Source of the DNA: Stenogyne calaminthoides | Taxonomy: Eukaryota > Streptophyta > Magnoliopsida > Lamiales > Lamiaceae | DNA: 64,000 bases | Direction of reading: 5' to 3' | Assembly (NCBI GenBank): GCA_037126765.1 | Contig: JBBCBC010000037.1 | Coordinates: 6,639,263-6,703,262, forward strand | Shown: one piece after another, positions 24,147 through 34,999 of the stretch | Position numbering within the stretch: position 1 is the stretch's first letter | Layout: every line of letters begins with the position of its first letter | Made by a program: the position numbers and the translations under genes | Notes under the pieces: model-generated | Told to the model about the DNA's origin: nothing | The model's input: only the letters and a program-made list of their open reading frames with translations | The model's database searches: none

Positions 24147-24824
24147 ATTTTGTATCATTATTTATTAGTAAAGAATTAGGTACCACACTAGAAGAAGACG
24201 GCATAATATAGAGTATGCTGTATACATATGGTCCGTGATTTATTTTTGGTGTTAGTCAATAAGTGTACTTATCTAAAGTTAATGCTCAATTTTATGGAAA
24301 AAAATTCCCGAAAAAATTATTAGTTAAGAAAAAAAAAATTGGGGCATCTAAGAGACAGTTGGGTCCCGAAAATGTGCATGCCATATATAATTATATACGG
24401 AAAAAGAAAAGAAAAAAAAGAAAGAAAAAGGGAAATGGACCCATAGTCGAATGTGAAGTACTTGAAGTGGTAGTGGTAAAGGTAGACAGTGGATTGTTCG
24501 TTGGTGCACTTGTCACCAATCCCTTGGAAAATATAAAGGGAATTATTAAAGTTTGCAAGTAATGAGCAACCAAGATTTTGCCACACAATCATATCTATTT
24601 CCTGCTTTTATTTTGCCTTTTTGTTCTTGTTTACCAGCTACCACCTTCGCATTCATCTCTACCACCCATTTTAACCTATATAAGTATATATAATTAAAGA
24701 AATGTAGTATATATCTTGAGTAATATTTAATTTAAAAATAAGTAGTAAGAACATAATTAATTCTCTAGAGCTCCGAGTTTTGTTGACTGACATAAGTTAT
24801 TTATGTCGCAAATCTACTTAATCA
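24147..24824. other. Intergenic, no gene recognised
   Basis: The open frame at 24263-24562 is lysine-rich because of an A-rich run (24393-24431) and shows no domain. I see no support for a gene here. Confidence 0.5.
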
Positions 24825-25258
24825 CACTACAGGAAAATGAAGAATTGTCTACCAAAATTTTTAAATGCCTATAAAAATTTTCTACAAAAAATAATTTGAT
24901 CTTTAAAAATGACTATTTCCTAGAATTTGCCTACCAATTTTTAAAAAAATCTATAAAAAGTCACCTACATAAAATAATTTTCTAGGCAAACAAATTACCT
25001 ACTATGAAACTACCTACACATTCCTAATTTTCGTAGACAAACTAATTAACTATAAAAAATAATTCCCTAGACAACTTACATTTTTGTAGGCAATTATATT
25101 TGTGGTTTATAAATGACTTACAAATAAATTTACTTACGAATTACATTCCATAGGCAAATTTACCTATGAATAAAAATGTCTAGGCAAATTGAAATATTCC
25201 CTAGGCAATCTTCTATTTTTTGGAATATTCCGTAGGCAACCTCTATTTTTTTGTAGTG
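24825..25258. mobile_element. Non-autonomous mini-CACTA element
   Basis: Left end CACTACAGGAAAATGAAG; complement of the right end CACTACAAAAAAATAGAGG. TCA is duplicated exactly on both sides (24822-24824 and 25259-25261). The 434-bp interior has no coding capacity. It is filled with variants of (C/G)TAGGCAA and TTGCCTA, about ten copies in both orientations, which act as subterminal repeats. The ends differ from those of the 16532-22107 element, so this is a separate CACTA family. Confidence 0.88.
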
Positions 25259-25282
25259 TCAAATGATAAAGTAGTTATCTAA

Positions 25283-25579
25283 GACTTCATTTGTATGAAT
25301 GGATTTGAAATCTATGGATTTCACACACAAATCATCACTCTTCAATGAATTTGCAAATACTTAAATTTGAAAATTTAGTTTAAAGTAGAGGGATTTCAAA
25401 TTCTCATCAAAACCTAGTCACTTGAAATCCCCCATATCTATCACTTCCCCCCCCCCCCCACACATTCACATTCACTCTCTTCCCTAAACTCTCAAATCTA
25501 AGTAATTGTAAATTCATTGGAGAGTGATGATTTATGTGTGAAATTCATAAATTTCAAATCCATCAATTCAAATGAAGCC
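25283..25579. mobile_element. Tourist-like MITE, copy 1
   Basis: The inverted ends GACTTCATTTG ... CAAATGAAGCC are flanked by TAA on both sides (25280-25282 and 25580-25582), the TWA duplication of PIF/Harbinger MITEs. The interior shares long stretches with 27188-27455, such as TTTCACACACAAATCATCAC and CTCATCAAAACCTAGTCA. It includes a C14 run near 25447-25460. Confidence 0.8.
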
Positions 25580-25582
25580 TAA

Positions 25583-27128
25583 ACATGTAACAATGTAGTT
25601 TGTCGTAGGTAAATAAACGATATGCGGACGTAGCGCAGTAGTATTTCATTTCATCTATAATTTCAGATGATTATGGTTTAGATTTCGACCCGACATATAT
25701 TTGTTTTTAACTAAACCATTTATTTATAAATTAAAACGTCCATTGTTTTGTAAGGAGTGGCATATCATCATTCAAAGTATTTAAATTGATAAATCTGCAG
25801 TCATGTATATATGTCATATGTATGATGTATCTCAGGTTGTGGTGAGTAAAAGTCACTATCAGTGTGTATCGTAAGATCTGAAGCTTCTGACGCTTATCAA
25901 TATCGATCAATTTATTGTGATAAGTTCAACTAACAATTGGCTTTGAGCCAGAAATTAATTACATAAAGATGATAATTTTTATAAATTTTTTTTCACTAAA
26001 ACTCATATTATGGTCCTGAAAATTATATTGAATCGTCAATTTCGTTAACACGGATACACCACTTATATAACAGAAAAATATTATTGTCAATGCCCTTGCC
26101 TTGAAAGAGGTTCTACTAAACAACACCACGTACATTTTGTCAATTATTTTAGAGACGTGAAATTTGAATTGGGTTAAAAATAGACTTAAACTCTGTTCAA
26201 GTCCCTCGCATCATATAATTCCTTAATTAACTATGCGTTCACATGTTTTCGAAAAAAAAAAAAACTCGTTCACATTAATTCTAATATGTCTATAATCTAT
26301 TACTACACAAACTGCATTAACTCAAATATTTGTACGTAAATCGTAAGATGTAGCATCCAAGTAACCAACATGCTATCCAAGACTGAAAATATTAGTATCC
26401 ACAGGAATATTAATATCATAATTCTTTTTAATATATATGAATAAATACATATCAGTATCGAACTATCAGTGGGTAAATTAAGAAAACTATAATTTTAATG
26501 TACAAAACTTTTAATACATAAATTTTAACAAAGAATTTGAACGAAATTTACATTTATGATAAATATACATAAACTAAAAAATATATTATCATCTTAATAC
26601 GCACTCATTGTCCTTATAATATATTATTATTTATTCTTTATTTTTTCATCAAATGCGGTTCTAGCTTTTAAATATTAGAGATTTATAGATATTTTCAAAA
26701 TTTATTGACATTTACTCAAAAAAAATCGAGATTTTCTCAATATGTGATCAATATTAGACTCAATTAATTATTTGTAGAACAAATTAACCGGACCGATATC
26801 GATATTGTTGAAGATCAATTTATATATGTCGGTGCATTGCCAAAGCCAGATTGAGCTGGACCTAAGTTGAACAAGCCGCTGTTTAATTATATATGATTAA
26901 TTAACTTTCGATTTGTTAATAAAATCCTTTTGTGAAACATTTCACGACAATTTGAGTCAATTCAACTGCAATTCTACATTCCTTTCTAAAAAGATTGTGG
27001 AAGACCCATTTCTTCGAACGGGTTTTTCCAAGCTCGAGTTTTTTGACAAAGTTTAATACTAGAATTGATACCGAACGATATTTAGTGATATTTTTAATGT
27101 CAGTGAGATATCAAAATATCTACCAACT
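25583..27128. other. Intergenic, no gene recognised
   Basis: AT-rich with no supported frame. A SINE-like B-box segment (GGTTTAGATTTCGACCC near 25676-25692) is preceded by GTAGCGCAGTAGTATT; this may be a decayed tRNA-type repeat. Confidence 0.45.
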
Positions 27129-27206
27129 TGATAAAGTCTAACACCTAAGGTCCATTTGGATAGAACTTGATAAAGTCTAACACCTTAGGCTCCATTTGGA
27201 TAGAAT
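27129..27206. repeat. 39-bp tandem duplication overlapping MITE end
   Basis: Two nearly identical 39-base units (AACTTGATAAAGTCTAACAC ... CATTTGGATAG). The second unit contains the left end of the MITE at 27188, so a MITE end was duplicated with its flank. Confidence 0.85.
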
Positions 27207-27455
27207 CCATGAATTTCACACACAAATCATCACTTTACAATAAATTTACAAATACTTAAATTTGAGAGTCTAATTTAAAATGGAGGGATTTTAAATCCTC
27301 ATCAAAACCTAGTCATTTATGAAATCTCCTCATCTCTACCCCTCCCCCTTTACTCTCTTCCCTAAACTCTCACGTCTACGTATTTGTAAATACATTGAAG
27401 AACATGATTTATGTGTAAAATCTATGAATTTTAAATACATCCATCAAATGGAGCC
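27188..27455. mobile_element. Tourist-like MITE, copy 2
   Basis: The inverted ends GGCTCCATTTGGAT ... CAAATGGAGCC are flanked by TTA on both sides (27185-27187 and 27456-27458). The interior is collinear with 25283-25579, so the two are members of one family inserted 1.6 kb apart. Confidence 0.85.
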
Positions 27456-27458
27456 TTA

Positions 27459-28110
27459 ATTAATTCATATTGCAAAGTAATTAATGTAATAGGGGCCGGG
27501 CCATCAAATAAATTTGTCGGTCGAATTACTTAAACCGAATAATCTTATCCATCAACTTTAGCTAGGCTTTAGCTTTAGCTGCCTGACATTCAGCTCATCC
27601 ATTCATGCATTATTCTCTCTATCTTTGGTCTAAAGCCATCTTTGTAAGACTTTGCACACCCTACGAAAAACTCCTACTTAAATAAAACACCACTACTAAT
27701 GCATACAACTTGTAACCCAAAATTCTATTATGTCAAAACTGAATTAAAGAAACAAATTAAAAACAAAGAAAAGCAAAAGGCAGTTAACATTAAACTCGAT
27801 TAACTTTTGATCAAAAAGTTGTAACAAAGCAAACCTAACCCAATTAAATTGATTCTCTATAAGAAGGTTACACATTGTTCAACTATAGGCATATGCATCA
27901 TACGAATTCCCAATTCGTTTACAATATGCAATCAATCTAAACGTTGAAGCCCAAAATACCGACCCATTTTTTTTCCCAACAAAAAAAAAACCAAAATCAA
28001 TTACCCAAATACTCGATTTAGAAAAAGTAAAACCTAGACTCCGATGAACATGTAGCATTTCTTGAAATTAATTTTTATGTGCCTGTTTTCTGATCATTGC
28101 AATTGCATGC
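27459..28110. other. Intergenic / 3' flank of the second Dof gene
   Basis: No coding frame. The part nearest the gene is its 3' UTR on the minus strand. Polyadenylation-like AATAAA motifs cannot be assigned securely. Confidence 0.5.
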
Positions 28111-28863
28111 TTATTGAGAAGCATCAAACCCATGATTATTTTCCGGCCAATGGTTCGGATTGAAGGAAGGACCTGCCTGATTGTCGCCGGCGGCAGCGGC
28201 ACGGCTCCAAAAATCCGAGGTGGCGGCGGAGCTAGTGGCAGCCGGGCCCCTGTTAATAAAGCTTTGGGTCCAAGTCAACGGCGGCCTTGACTGAAAATAT
28301 TCATTGTTCACCTGAAATTGTTGCGGTGGTTGAGGTTTCATCAAAGCCGGAAGGCTCACCCCTTGCAAAAGCTCATATTGGCCATTCCCGCCGCCCAAAT
28401 TAGCGGCGCCGCCGCCGTGTTGCATGCCAGCCAGAGTGGACAAAAACGAGCCGCCGGAATAAAAAGTATTCCCCAAGGGCGGCATCGGCGGGGGCAAAGG
28501 TCTCATCACGCCCTGACCCTGACCCGGATTCATACCCGCCAAATTTCCTTGAGACGATGGAAAGGCGGGCGGCAAAGACTGGGTCCCACTACTAGATGAT
28601 GATGCTGCGGTCGACGGCCTGGGGCGCTTGCTCTTGCGACAGCCACCGCCGACTGGCACGTTTCGCAGGGTCCCGCCGTGGGTCCAGTACCTACGGCAGG
28701 CCTTGCAAAAGTAGCGCGGCTGCGACAGGCTGTAGTTGTTGTAGTAGCAAAATTTGGTGTTGGAAGACTCGCACCGCGGGCACTTCTGCGGTGGCGGTGG
28801 CTGGTGGTGGTGGTTCGGGTTCTGAATCTCCGGCGCCTTCATACGTTGATCTTGGTGCTCCAT
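28111..28863 (-). CDS. Dof zinc-finger transcription factor
   Basis: A 250-residue nuclear DNA-binding protein. The Dof finger covers about residues 26-79 with ligands C28, C31, C53 and C56, FCYYNNYSLSQPRYFCKAC and RYWTHGGTLRNVPVGGGCRK, then basic KSKRPR. The N-terminus is short and His/Pro-rich. The C-terminal part is rich in Pro, Gly and Ser, has QPPQQFQVNNEYFQSRPPLT, and ends HWPENNHGFDASQ. It belongs to a different Dof subgroup from the gene at 12484: beyond the finger the two proteins do not align. A good splice acceptor (TTAATTGCAG, complement of 28871-28880) lies seven bases before the ATG. A 5' leader intron, or an upstream coding exon, is therefore likely. I annotate the ATG at 28863 because no upstream coding exon was recognised. 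Confidence 0.94.
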   Translation of the reverse strand: MEHQDQRMKAPEIQNPNHHHQPPPPQKCPRCESSNTKFCYYNNYSLSQPRYFCKACRRYWTHGGTLRNVPVGGGCRKSKRPRPSTAASSSSSGTQSLPPAFPSSQGNLAGMNPGQGQGVMRPLPPPMPPLGNTFYSGGSFLSTLAGMQHGGGAANLGGGNGQYELLQGVSLPALMKPQPPQQFQVNNEYFQSRPPLTWTQSFINRGPAATSSAATSDFWSRAAAAGDNQAGPSFNPNHWPENNHGFDASQ

Positions 28864-28870
28864 TTTTTGC

Positions 28871-30015
28871 CTGCAATTAAATATATAAATATATGTTCCT
28901 GCAATAATATATGATGATAGGAAGTGTGAGGGGAGATTATATATATATGATTAGAGTTTGATGTATGGATGGAATTGAAATTAAGTGTGGAATTGCTTTA
29001 ATTAATTAAGTGCATGTGAGCTTAACTTGTAGATTGGATATGAATGTAATCCGGAGTTATCTTTTGAGATCATGCGAATCTGAAATTGGGGTAAAAACAT
29101 GGGGCGATGGTGCATGAGACTTCAATTCTTTTCTACCCATTCATAAAAACCAGGGTTTTCTTTTTTCCTGTAATGCAGAAAAGGTCAAAGAAAATTTAAG
29201 AATAAAATCTGTCTTGTAATCTCTATTAAAAACCAACAAAAATCTGCGCAGATTTTGCTAGTGATAGAATCGCAATTAAGTGAGAGAAAGTAAAAGGATG
29301 AGAGAGAATTAAATGATTACACAGAGAGCCACCTGCCCCTTTCTTCTTCTTTCAGCTTAAGGCTTAAGAAAAAAGTGAGGAATATAAAAGAGGAGTGACT
29401 TTATGCAGACAATATCCCAAATTAAGGTCAAGTTTCTGTGCACTCTTTTGAGATCAAATACGAGGGATTTTTTTTTTGCAAGAAATAACAATTTATTCTA
29501 AAGTTTTGTTAAGCAATTTAATTACCCTTGATTATATAGAATCAAAATCAATCACAAGTACACTTTTGTAATTTGCAGCCCCAAAGTTCGAATTCGGATT
29601 AAATCAAACCGCAATAAAATGGACGGGTCCATGAAATTAACTAACCTCAAATCAGAATCGCAGCAGGAAATACGTTAAGAGAGGAAAATTATAGGGTGTA
29701 GGGTTAGAAGAAGACAGGATAATAGGGTGTAGTACTGACGACTGGCGGAGACGGCGGCTCGGCCGCCAGTTTGGTGGCGGGAAGGGTGGCTGATTGGTGG
29801 CTGTGTCAGCTTTATTGTCTTGGTCTTTTGCTAACAATGGCAATTCTCTCTATCATCCCTCTCAATTCCCACTTTCAATTCCACCTTTTCCAGATGACGA
29901 TTCTATTCTATTCCATTATTACGGAAGTAACAGTCTTGTTGAAACATGTTTGTACATTAATTATATCACTTTTATGCATAAAATTTAATATTATTATTAT
30001 ATATATAAATTATTA
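28871..30015. other. Upstream region of the second Dof gene
   Basis: This probably contains a 5' UTR exon and intron of the minus-strand Dof gene. A candidate donor, GGGGCAG followed by GTGGCT, is the complement of about 29330-29345. Pyrimidine-rich leader DNA on the minus strand is visible around 29280-29350. No separate gene was recognised; the open frames at 29652-30094 have no domain. Confidence 0.45.
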
Positions 30016-30295
30016 CTCCCTCCGTCCTATAATTATTATTTGGTTTACTGTGTGCTCGATTTTTAAGAAAAAAAGTGTTAAGTGTAAGGGGTAGAATTAG
30101 TAAATCAATTTTATCGTAAAGTGAAAAAGTGATAAAGTGTTAAAGTGTAAAGGGTTAAGTGAGTGACAATTGATGTAATTTATATGTATTGTGAAGGGTG
30201 TTTATATTGATGAAACTTTCCATTTTAGGAAAGTGGACAAAAATTGAGGGACGCCCAAAATAGAATATTGGACAATAATTTTGGGACGGAGGGAG
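30016..30295. mobile_element. Stowaway MITE
   Basis: Ends CTCCCTCCGTCCTATAATTA and GGGACGGAGGGAG, TA on both sides (30014-30015 and 30296-30297), 280 bp, AT-rich non-coding interior. Confidence 0.9.
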
Positions 30296-30410
30296 TACTA
30301 TTTAAAAAATAAATATATTTTTAAACGACTATTCTTGTGCATAACGGTGATATTATATAAAAAAAACTGAGTTCATTGTAAATATTGATTCACATAAGCT
30401 TTTGTCATTA

Positions 30411-30864
30411 TTGTGACATCACTTGGAGGGTCCGTTTGGACGCCCACCCAATTCATTCCTAATTCTTGCACTAATTCCTCTATTATATTAACAAATTAAA
30501 TAAGTAATTAACAATATGTAAGACATAGAGAAGGTTGTTTTTTAGGTACCGAATTTTGTTATTAAGAAATGATGATAAAGGGCAACTTTAGCGAATGAAT
30601 ATCAATTGTGACATCACTTGGAGTAGAGATATTTAATAATCTATTTATTTAATTTTGGACGCCTCATCCCAAGTCATTCTAATTCTTTTATTTAATTTCC
30701 TCTATTATATTAACAAAAATTAAATAAGTAATTAACATTTATTTGTAAGACATAGAGAAGGTTGTTTTTAGGTACCGACAATTTAAATTTTGAGAATCGA
30801 ACCCAGAAATGATGATAAAGAGAATTAAAATCTCATCTAAAAACTTTAGCGAATGAATAATCTA
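30411..30864. repeat. Tandem duplication, about 195 and 259 bp
   Basis: Two copies, 30411-30605 and 30606-30864, share TTGTGACATCACTTGGAG, CCTCTATTATATTAACAAA, TAAGACATAGAGAAGGTTG, GGTACCGA and CTTTAGCGAATGAAT in order. Copy 2 has an extra segment that includes a SINE B-box-like complement (GGTTCGATTCTC). Confidence 0.85.
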
Positions 30865-32467
30865 TTTATTTAATTTTACTTTCCCACTAAATATATACAA
30901 GTAATTTAATTGTTTTCGTATCATTTGTCGTGGTATTTTAATTACTTTCATTTCATAATTGAATAATTTATGAGAAGTAGGTGATGGGGAGAGTTGATAT
31001 AATTAAGCTATATATATTAATTATCAATACGGACTAGACTGTAGACTAAACCTATGTGATTGTGATGCATTTGACAACCGCCGGATTTATACCGGCCCGA
31101 ATCCAGGTGGAACATATATACATTATTTTAATCTATAGCCAAAATTTAATTTTAAAAGAAAAACATACATAACATGACTCTCAAATTTGTCAAAAAAGAC
31201 AAAAGATTACATGAGACTCTCTCGTGAATTTAATATCAATGACGATTTTTTTTTTATAGGTAAAATAATTTTATTAAGATCTCTATGGTTATGAGGCATA
31301 CCCTGCACCTTAATACACTGTATCACATTTTGAGTCATCATAGATAAAGAAAGAACATGATCACCTAGTCTTGCGAAGAATATAATTTTCAAACATATAA
31401 ATTATCACTCGATCTTACAGACTTAATTTCGTGTGAAGAATATGATGTTTTAACAGAAATATTATTATCACTTTAAAGAAAACATATCATTTTAGTCATT
31501 GTACGACCCAAAGAAAAAAAGATACAAGTGATGCAGGTCACGCAACTGATTCAAGATTGAGCAGTTAAATTAAATTAAGTCCAGAGGATGACGATGGCTC
31601 CTGTTGTGATGGTTACAACTGCTCCATTCAGTAACTTTTGTTTTAATCATTGATTATTTTAGCCCAATGTATCATGGGCCATCATATTAGTTAGACCAGT
31701 AATGGGCTTCCGGTTAGATCCAAAAGTTAAATTTTAGCTCAAAAAATGAAAATCACTCTTTTGGCCCAGATTAGTTTGCACTGCCCTTCGACCTCTCAGC
31801 CTTTGTTCAAGAGAAACAAACAGAAAATATTAGTAACACTAACATATTCAGCCAATTTCACCGAAAAATAGCTAAAAACTCAAAAATAATAAATGGTGCA
31901 TATTTCTATCAATTCAAACTAAATACAACACAAAACTCGATAGGTTTGGTCGTAAATATCACAACTTTAAGGCAAATCAAACTCAGAAATTTTAAAAGGC
32001 GAGAAATAAAAAATAAAAAAAATGCCCGAAACAATTTTATTCACTCACACTGCAGCCATACAAAATATAGATGTGTGTCTTTTTTGTGGATACCATTGTT
32101 TTAACAAAAGAAAATGAGAATGCAGTTCAATTTGGGACGAGATTTTAAAATTTCCAAGTCTGGTGGTTTTTTTTTTTTTTGTTTCTGCAAATTCACGTTT
32201 AGTGATTGTTCCTTCAGTGTGGGTTTATGAATGTAGTGTATTTTTCTTTTGATTGTTTAAGGGTAATTTTGAGGTTTTGATAAGTTTATTAAAATAAAAA
32301 TATAGAGGTGGGTGTCTTTCTTTAAATTAAAGTACAAATAACATGGGCCTTGTGCTTTAGCTCAGGTCCAGGAAACTGATCCCTCCCCATGTAATAGGGG
32401 CCGAATATATTATTAGTTGGGCCGTGGATTGCGCTTTGATCATATGCACGAACTTATATTTCTTTTT
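30865..32467. other. Intergenic, no gene recognised
   Basis: AT-rich with no supported coding frame. The frame at 31207-31392 has no domain. Confidence 0.5.
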
Positions 32468-32613
32468 GACAAAAACTCATATGAGACGGTCTCATGCATA
32501 AGATAGGGTACAACCAAACACAAATCTCACCCACCCTTTCCAAAGTGTAAAAATTAATGCCCAACTTATACCCCATCTCACCGTGAGACGGTCTCATGCA
32601 AGTGTGTCTCTTT
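32468..32613. repeat. Dispersed short repeat, copy 2
   Basis: It starts GACAAAAACTCATATGAGAC and ends GTGAGACGGTCTCATGCAAG plus TGTGTCTCTT, collinear with 16327-16458. The inverted core TGAGACGGTCTCA occurs at both ends (32482-32494 and 32584-32596). Confidence 0.75.
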
Positions 32614-32921
32614 CTTTTTTTGCTCGTGTAAAGCTCCTATTAATTAAGACCAAAGGTCCCTACAAATTTTATTAAATTTTATTAAGTGGAGTATTAATTT
32701 ATAGAGTAATACTTCTATGAACCAGGTTTACACTATGAACTCTAACTCAATATGGCTCATTTCAATATCTGTCTACGCGCTTCGATCTTTCTCGCTTCAC
32801 GTTGCGCCATCGTGCGCTCATTTCAACCCACATGCTTTGGTCTCTCTTGCGTCGCGTCGTGCGGTCATTCCAGCCCACACGCCGCCGCGTCGCGCCGTCT
32901 CGCGGTCATTCCACGCTTATA

Positions 32922-33428
32922 GAGAAAAAAAGATTTTTGGTCCTATAATTAATCTAATGTCTATTTTTCGTCCCAAAAAATTTAACTGTCCAATTTTGGT
33001 CCCATAACTAAATTGATTGTCTAATTTTGGTCCCATTTTTGCCAAAAAATCGCGAATAACACCGTTTTTATGACATGTAAGTCACGTGCCGGTAAAATTT
33101 GGGGGTTCTCTATACCCTCGATTACGTGAACGACTGACTATTTATTTCTTTTTATTTTTTTAAGTTTTTCATTCAATTAAACTACACATGTGTACATAGT
33201 CCAATAAATTTAATCAAAACTAAAATTTAAAATCTGTAAATATAAGAACAATTGATTTTTATTCTCACGTGACTTGCATGAGATCGAAAACAACGTTTTT
33301 TCAATTTTTCGGTGAAAATGAGACCAAAATTGGACAATCTATTTAGTTGTGGGACTAAAATTGGACATTAAATTTTTATTGGACGAAAAATGGACAGTGC
33401 ATAAGTTATGGGACCAAATTTTTTTTTC
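32922..33428. mobile_element. MULE-type MITE with long inverted ends
   Basis: The 507-bp element has inverted ends of more than 50 bases. Left: GAGAAAAAAAGATTTTTGG then TCCTATAATT. Complement of right: GAAAAAAAAATTTGGTCCC. Both continue into GTC(T/C)ATTTTTCGTCC. The direct repeat TCCACGCTTATA flanks it (32910-32921 and 33429-33440). A target duplication of 9-12 bases with long inverted ends points to the Mutator superfamily. Non-coding. Confidence 0.85.
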
Positions 33429-33440
33429 TCCACGCTTATA

Positions 33441-33735
33441 TATATAGTAGTGATAGTTTTCTGAGTAATAGTGATAGTTTTTCTAATTAAGTAACAGTGA
33501 TAGTGTTTTTGAGTAATAGTGATAGTTTTTATATATAGCAATGATAGTTTATGTGTAAAATAAAATTTATTGAAGCATATAGTGATAGTGATAGTTTTTT
33601 TGAGTAACAGTAATAATTTTAATATATAACAGTGATAGTTTATGTGTAAAAGTGAAACTTATTATAACATATAATGACAGTGATAATTTTTCTAAGTAAT
33701 AGTAATAATTTTTCTGAGTAACAATGATAGTTTTA
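33441..33735. repeat. Minisatellite, GTGATAGTTTTT family
   Basis: A dozen or so imperfect units built on AGTAATAGTGATAGTTTTT (about 19-22 bp), with longer variants containing TATGTGTAAAA. It starts directly at the right flank of the MULE-type MITE. Confidence 0.85.
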
Positions 33736-34188
33736 TAACACCGATTTTTGAGTATATGAATCGGGAGAACGTTGTTCTCCAGATTTTTGGGCGACGGTAC
33801 CGTCTAAAACGTCGACCATTTACCAATGGGAGGGAGGGGATGGGTCGCTGCGAAGTGTCGTGGGGATGGGAGGGGAGGGGTCACGACGGCGGGGGCTGGA
33901 AGAGTGGTCGTGACATATTTCTGAGTGGAGAGGGGAGAGGTCGCATCGAAGGATATCTGATCCATCTATAGTGTATGGATCAGGTTTGACCCTGGTTCAT
34001 ATAATGAACCAAGTCTATACAAGTTTTTATCGAATTGGCAAGAACGCAAATTGTGATTTTGCAAAGCAATAAAGAAACACATAGTGTATATCGTCAAAAG
34101 TGTTTATATATTCATTTTTAAGTAAAAAGGTCAAAGGAAAGCAGAAATGCTAAAACAAGAGCAACAACATTAATATTACATCAATCAT
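33736..34188. other. Short GC-rich patch, probably part of an older repeat
   Basis: The plus-strand frame at 33756-33971 is Gly/Arg-rich from a GGGAGGGG-type repeat and is not a credible gene. ATGAACCAGG at about 32716 and its inverted counterpart around 33990-34010 suggest that 32710-34013 is one older composite element. The inverted ends are short. Confidence 0.4.
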
Positions 34189-34846
34189 TTATTCATCAGA
34201 TTTTCCCAAGACGGCGTCCTGAATCTTCTGTGCTGTCTTGGCCGCCTCTCCAAAGGCACCTTCGATGGCCTCCTTGTTCTTCTCGTGCTGCCCCACCGCC
34301 TGTTCCCCCAATTTCTCGGCCGTCTCCAAACTCTTTTCCCTCACTTCCGCCGCCTTATCTACTACCGAACCAAATGTCTCCTTGCTGTACGCATCTATTT
34401 CACGCGCTTTGGCCTCCGCGCTCTCTTTCGACTCGCTAAACGCGCCCGCCGCCTTCGCCGCCGCGTCCGACGTCGATTTCTTGATATCGTCGGCGCTCTC
34501 CTTGGCTATGTCCGCCACCTTTGAAGCCTTTTCTTCCACACTTCCGACCACTCCTTTCCCCTCACCTTCCACCGCATTTCTCCTCTATACCAGGAAATAA
34601 CATAAACGGAATTAATTTTTCATTTTTATTTACAAGTTGGGACTTTTAGATTGGATGAAATTATTTTATCAAACATACGAGATATTTTAATAAAATGAAG
34701 TTTAGCATATATTATATATGCATGCATACCTGAGGATATTTTGTGAAGGAAACCCTGGAGACTTTGGGACGTAGAGGGATAGATGGGCCTGTGGTAGAGG
34801 GCTGAGAAACGTTGAAAATGGAGTTTTTGAATATAAAGGTTGCCAT
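34189..34846 (-). CDS. LEA_4-type late embryogenesis abundant protein, organelle-targeted
   Basis: Two exons: 34730-34846 (39 codons) and 34189-34584 (131 codons plus stop), joined in phase 0 over a 145-base GT-AG intron; 170 residues. Exon 1 encodes a presequence free of acidic residues, rich in Ser, Arg and Lys (starts MATFIFKNSIFNVS, ends SRVSFTKYPQ), typical of a mitochondrial or plastid target signal. Exon 2 is an Ala/Lys/Glu-rich amphipathic 11-residue-repeat protein (KASKVADIAKESADDIKK, AAEVREKSLETAEKLGEQ), the LEA_4/group 3 pattern. Such proteins protect membranes and enzymes on drying. An open frame can be read from a GTG inside exon 2, but the splice junction shows the true start. 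It is a close paralogue of the gene at 36769-37676. A CACGTG box and a TATA box lie upstream. Confidence 0.9.
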
Positions 34847-34942
34847 CTTGGATATTTGTGTTATATGTGTGAGAGTTGGTTATGCCTTATTCCTTGAGAA
34901 ATATCGGAGATGTGTTTATTTGTTTCCGTGGAAGATGGTTTC

Positions 34943-34949
34943 TTATATA
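34943..34949 (-). promoter_or_regulatory. TATA box of LEA gene 1
   Basis: TATATAA on the minus strand, about 97 bases before the ATG. The surrounding GGTTTCTTATA (plus strand) is conserved upstream of the paralogous gene. Confidence 0.6.
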
Positions 34950-34988
34950 AGGTGCAAGCGGGTAGAGATGTGGCGCTCAGTTACTGGA

Positions 34989-34994
34989 CACGTG
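34989..34994 (-). promoter_or_regulatory. ABRE/G-box CACGTG upstream of LEA gene 1
   Basis: GGACACGTGTAG about 143 bases upstream of the ATG contains an ACGTGT-type ABA-response core. The same block, GGACACGTGTAG, is found upstream of the gene at 36769-37676. ABA/drought induction is inferred from this and from the protein family. Confidence 0.65.
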
Positions 34995-34999
34995 TAGCC

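Noticed and set aside
24263..24562. 99-codon plus-strand frame
   Set aside because: Lysine runs come from an A-rich stretch; no motif, no splice context.
33756..33971. 71-codon Gly/Arg-rich frame
   Set aside because: It derives from a G-rich simple repeat within an old repeat region.
34189..34572. LEA gene 1 starting from a GTG at 34572
   Set aside because: The reading continues upstream through RRNA to a clear splice acceptor and joins exon 1 with a proper ATG; GTG starts are not expected in plants.
34230..34600. Several plus-strand frames of 69-120 codons
   Set aside because: Antisense shadows of LEA gene 1.
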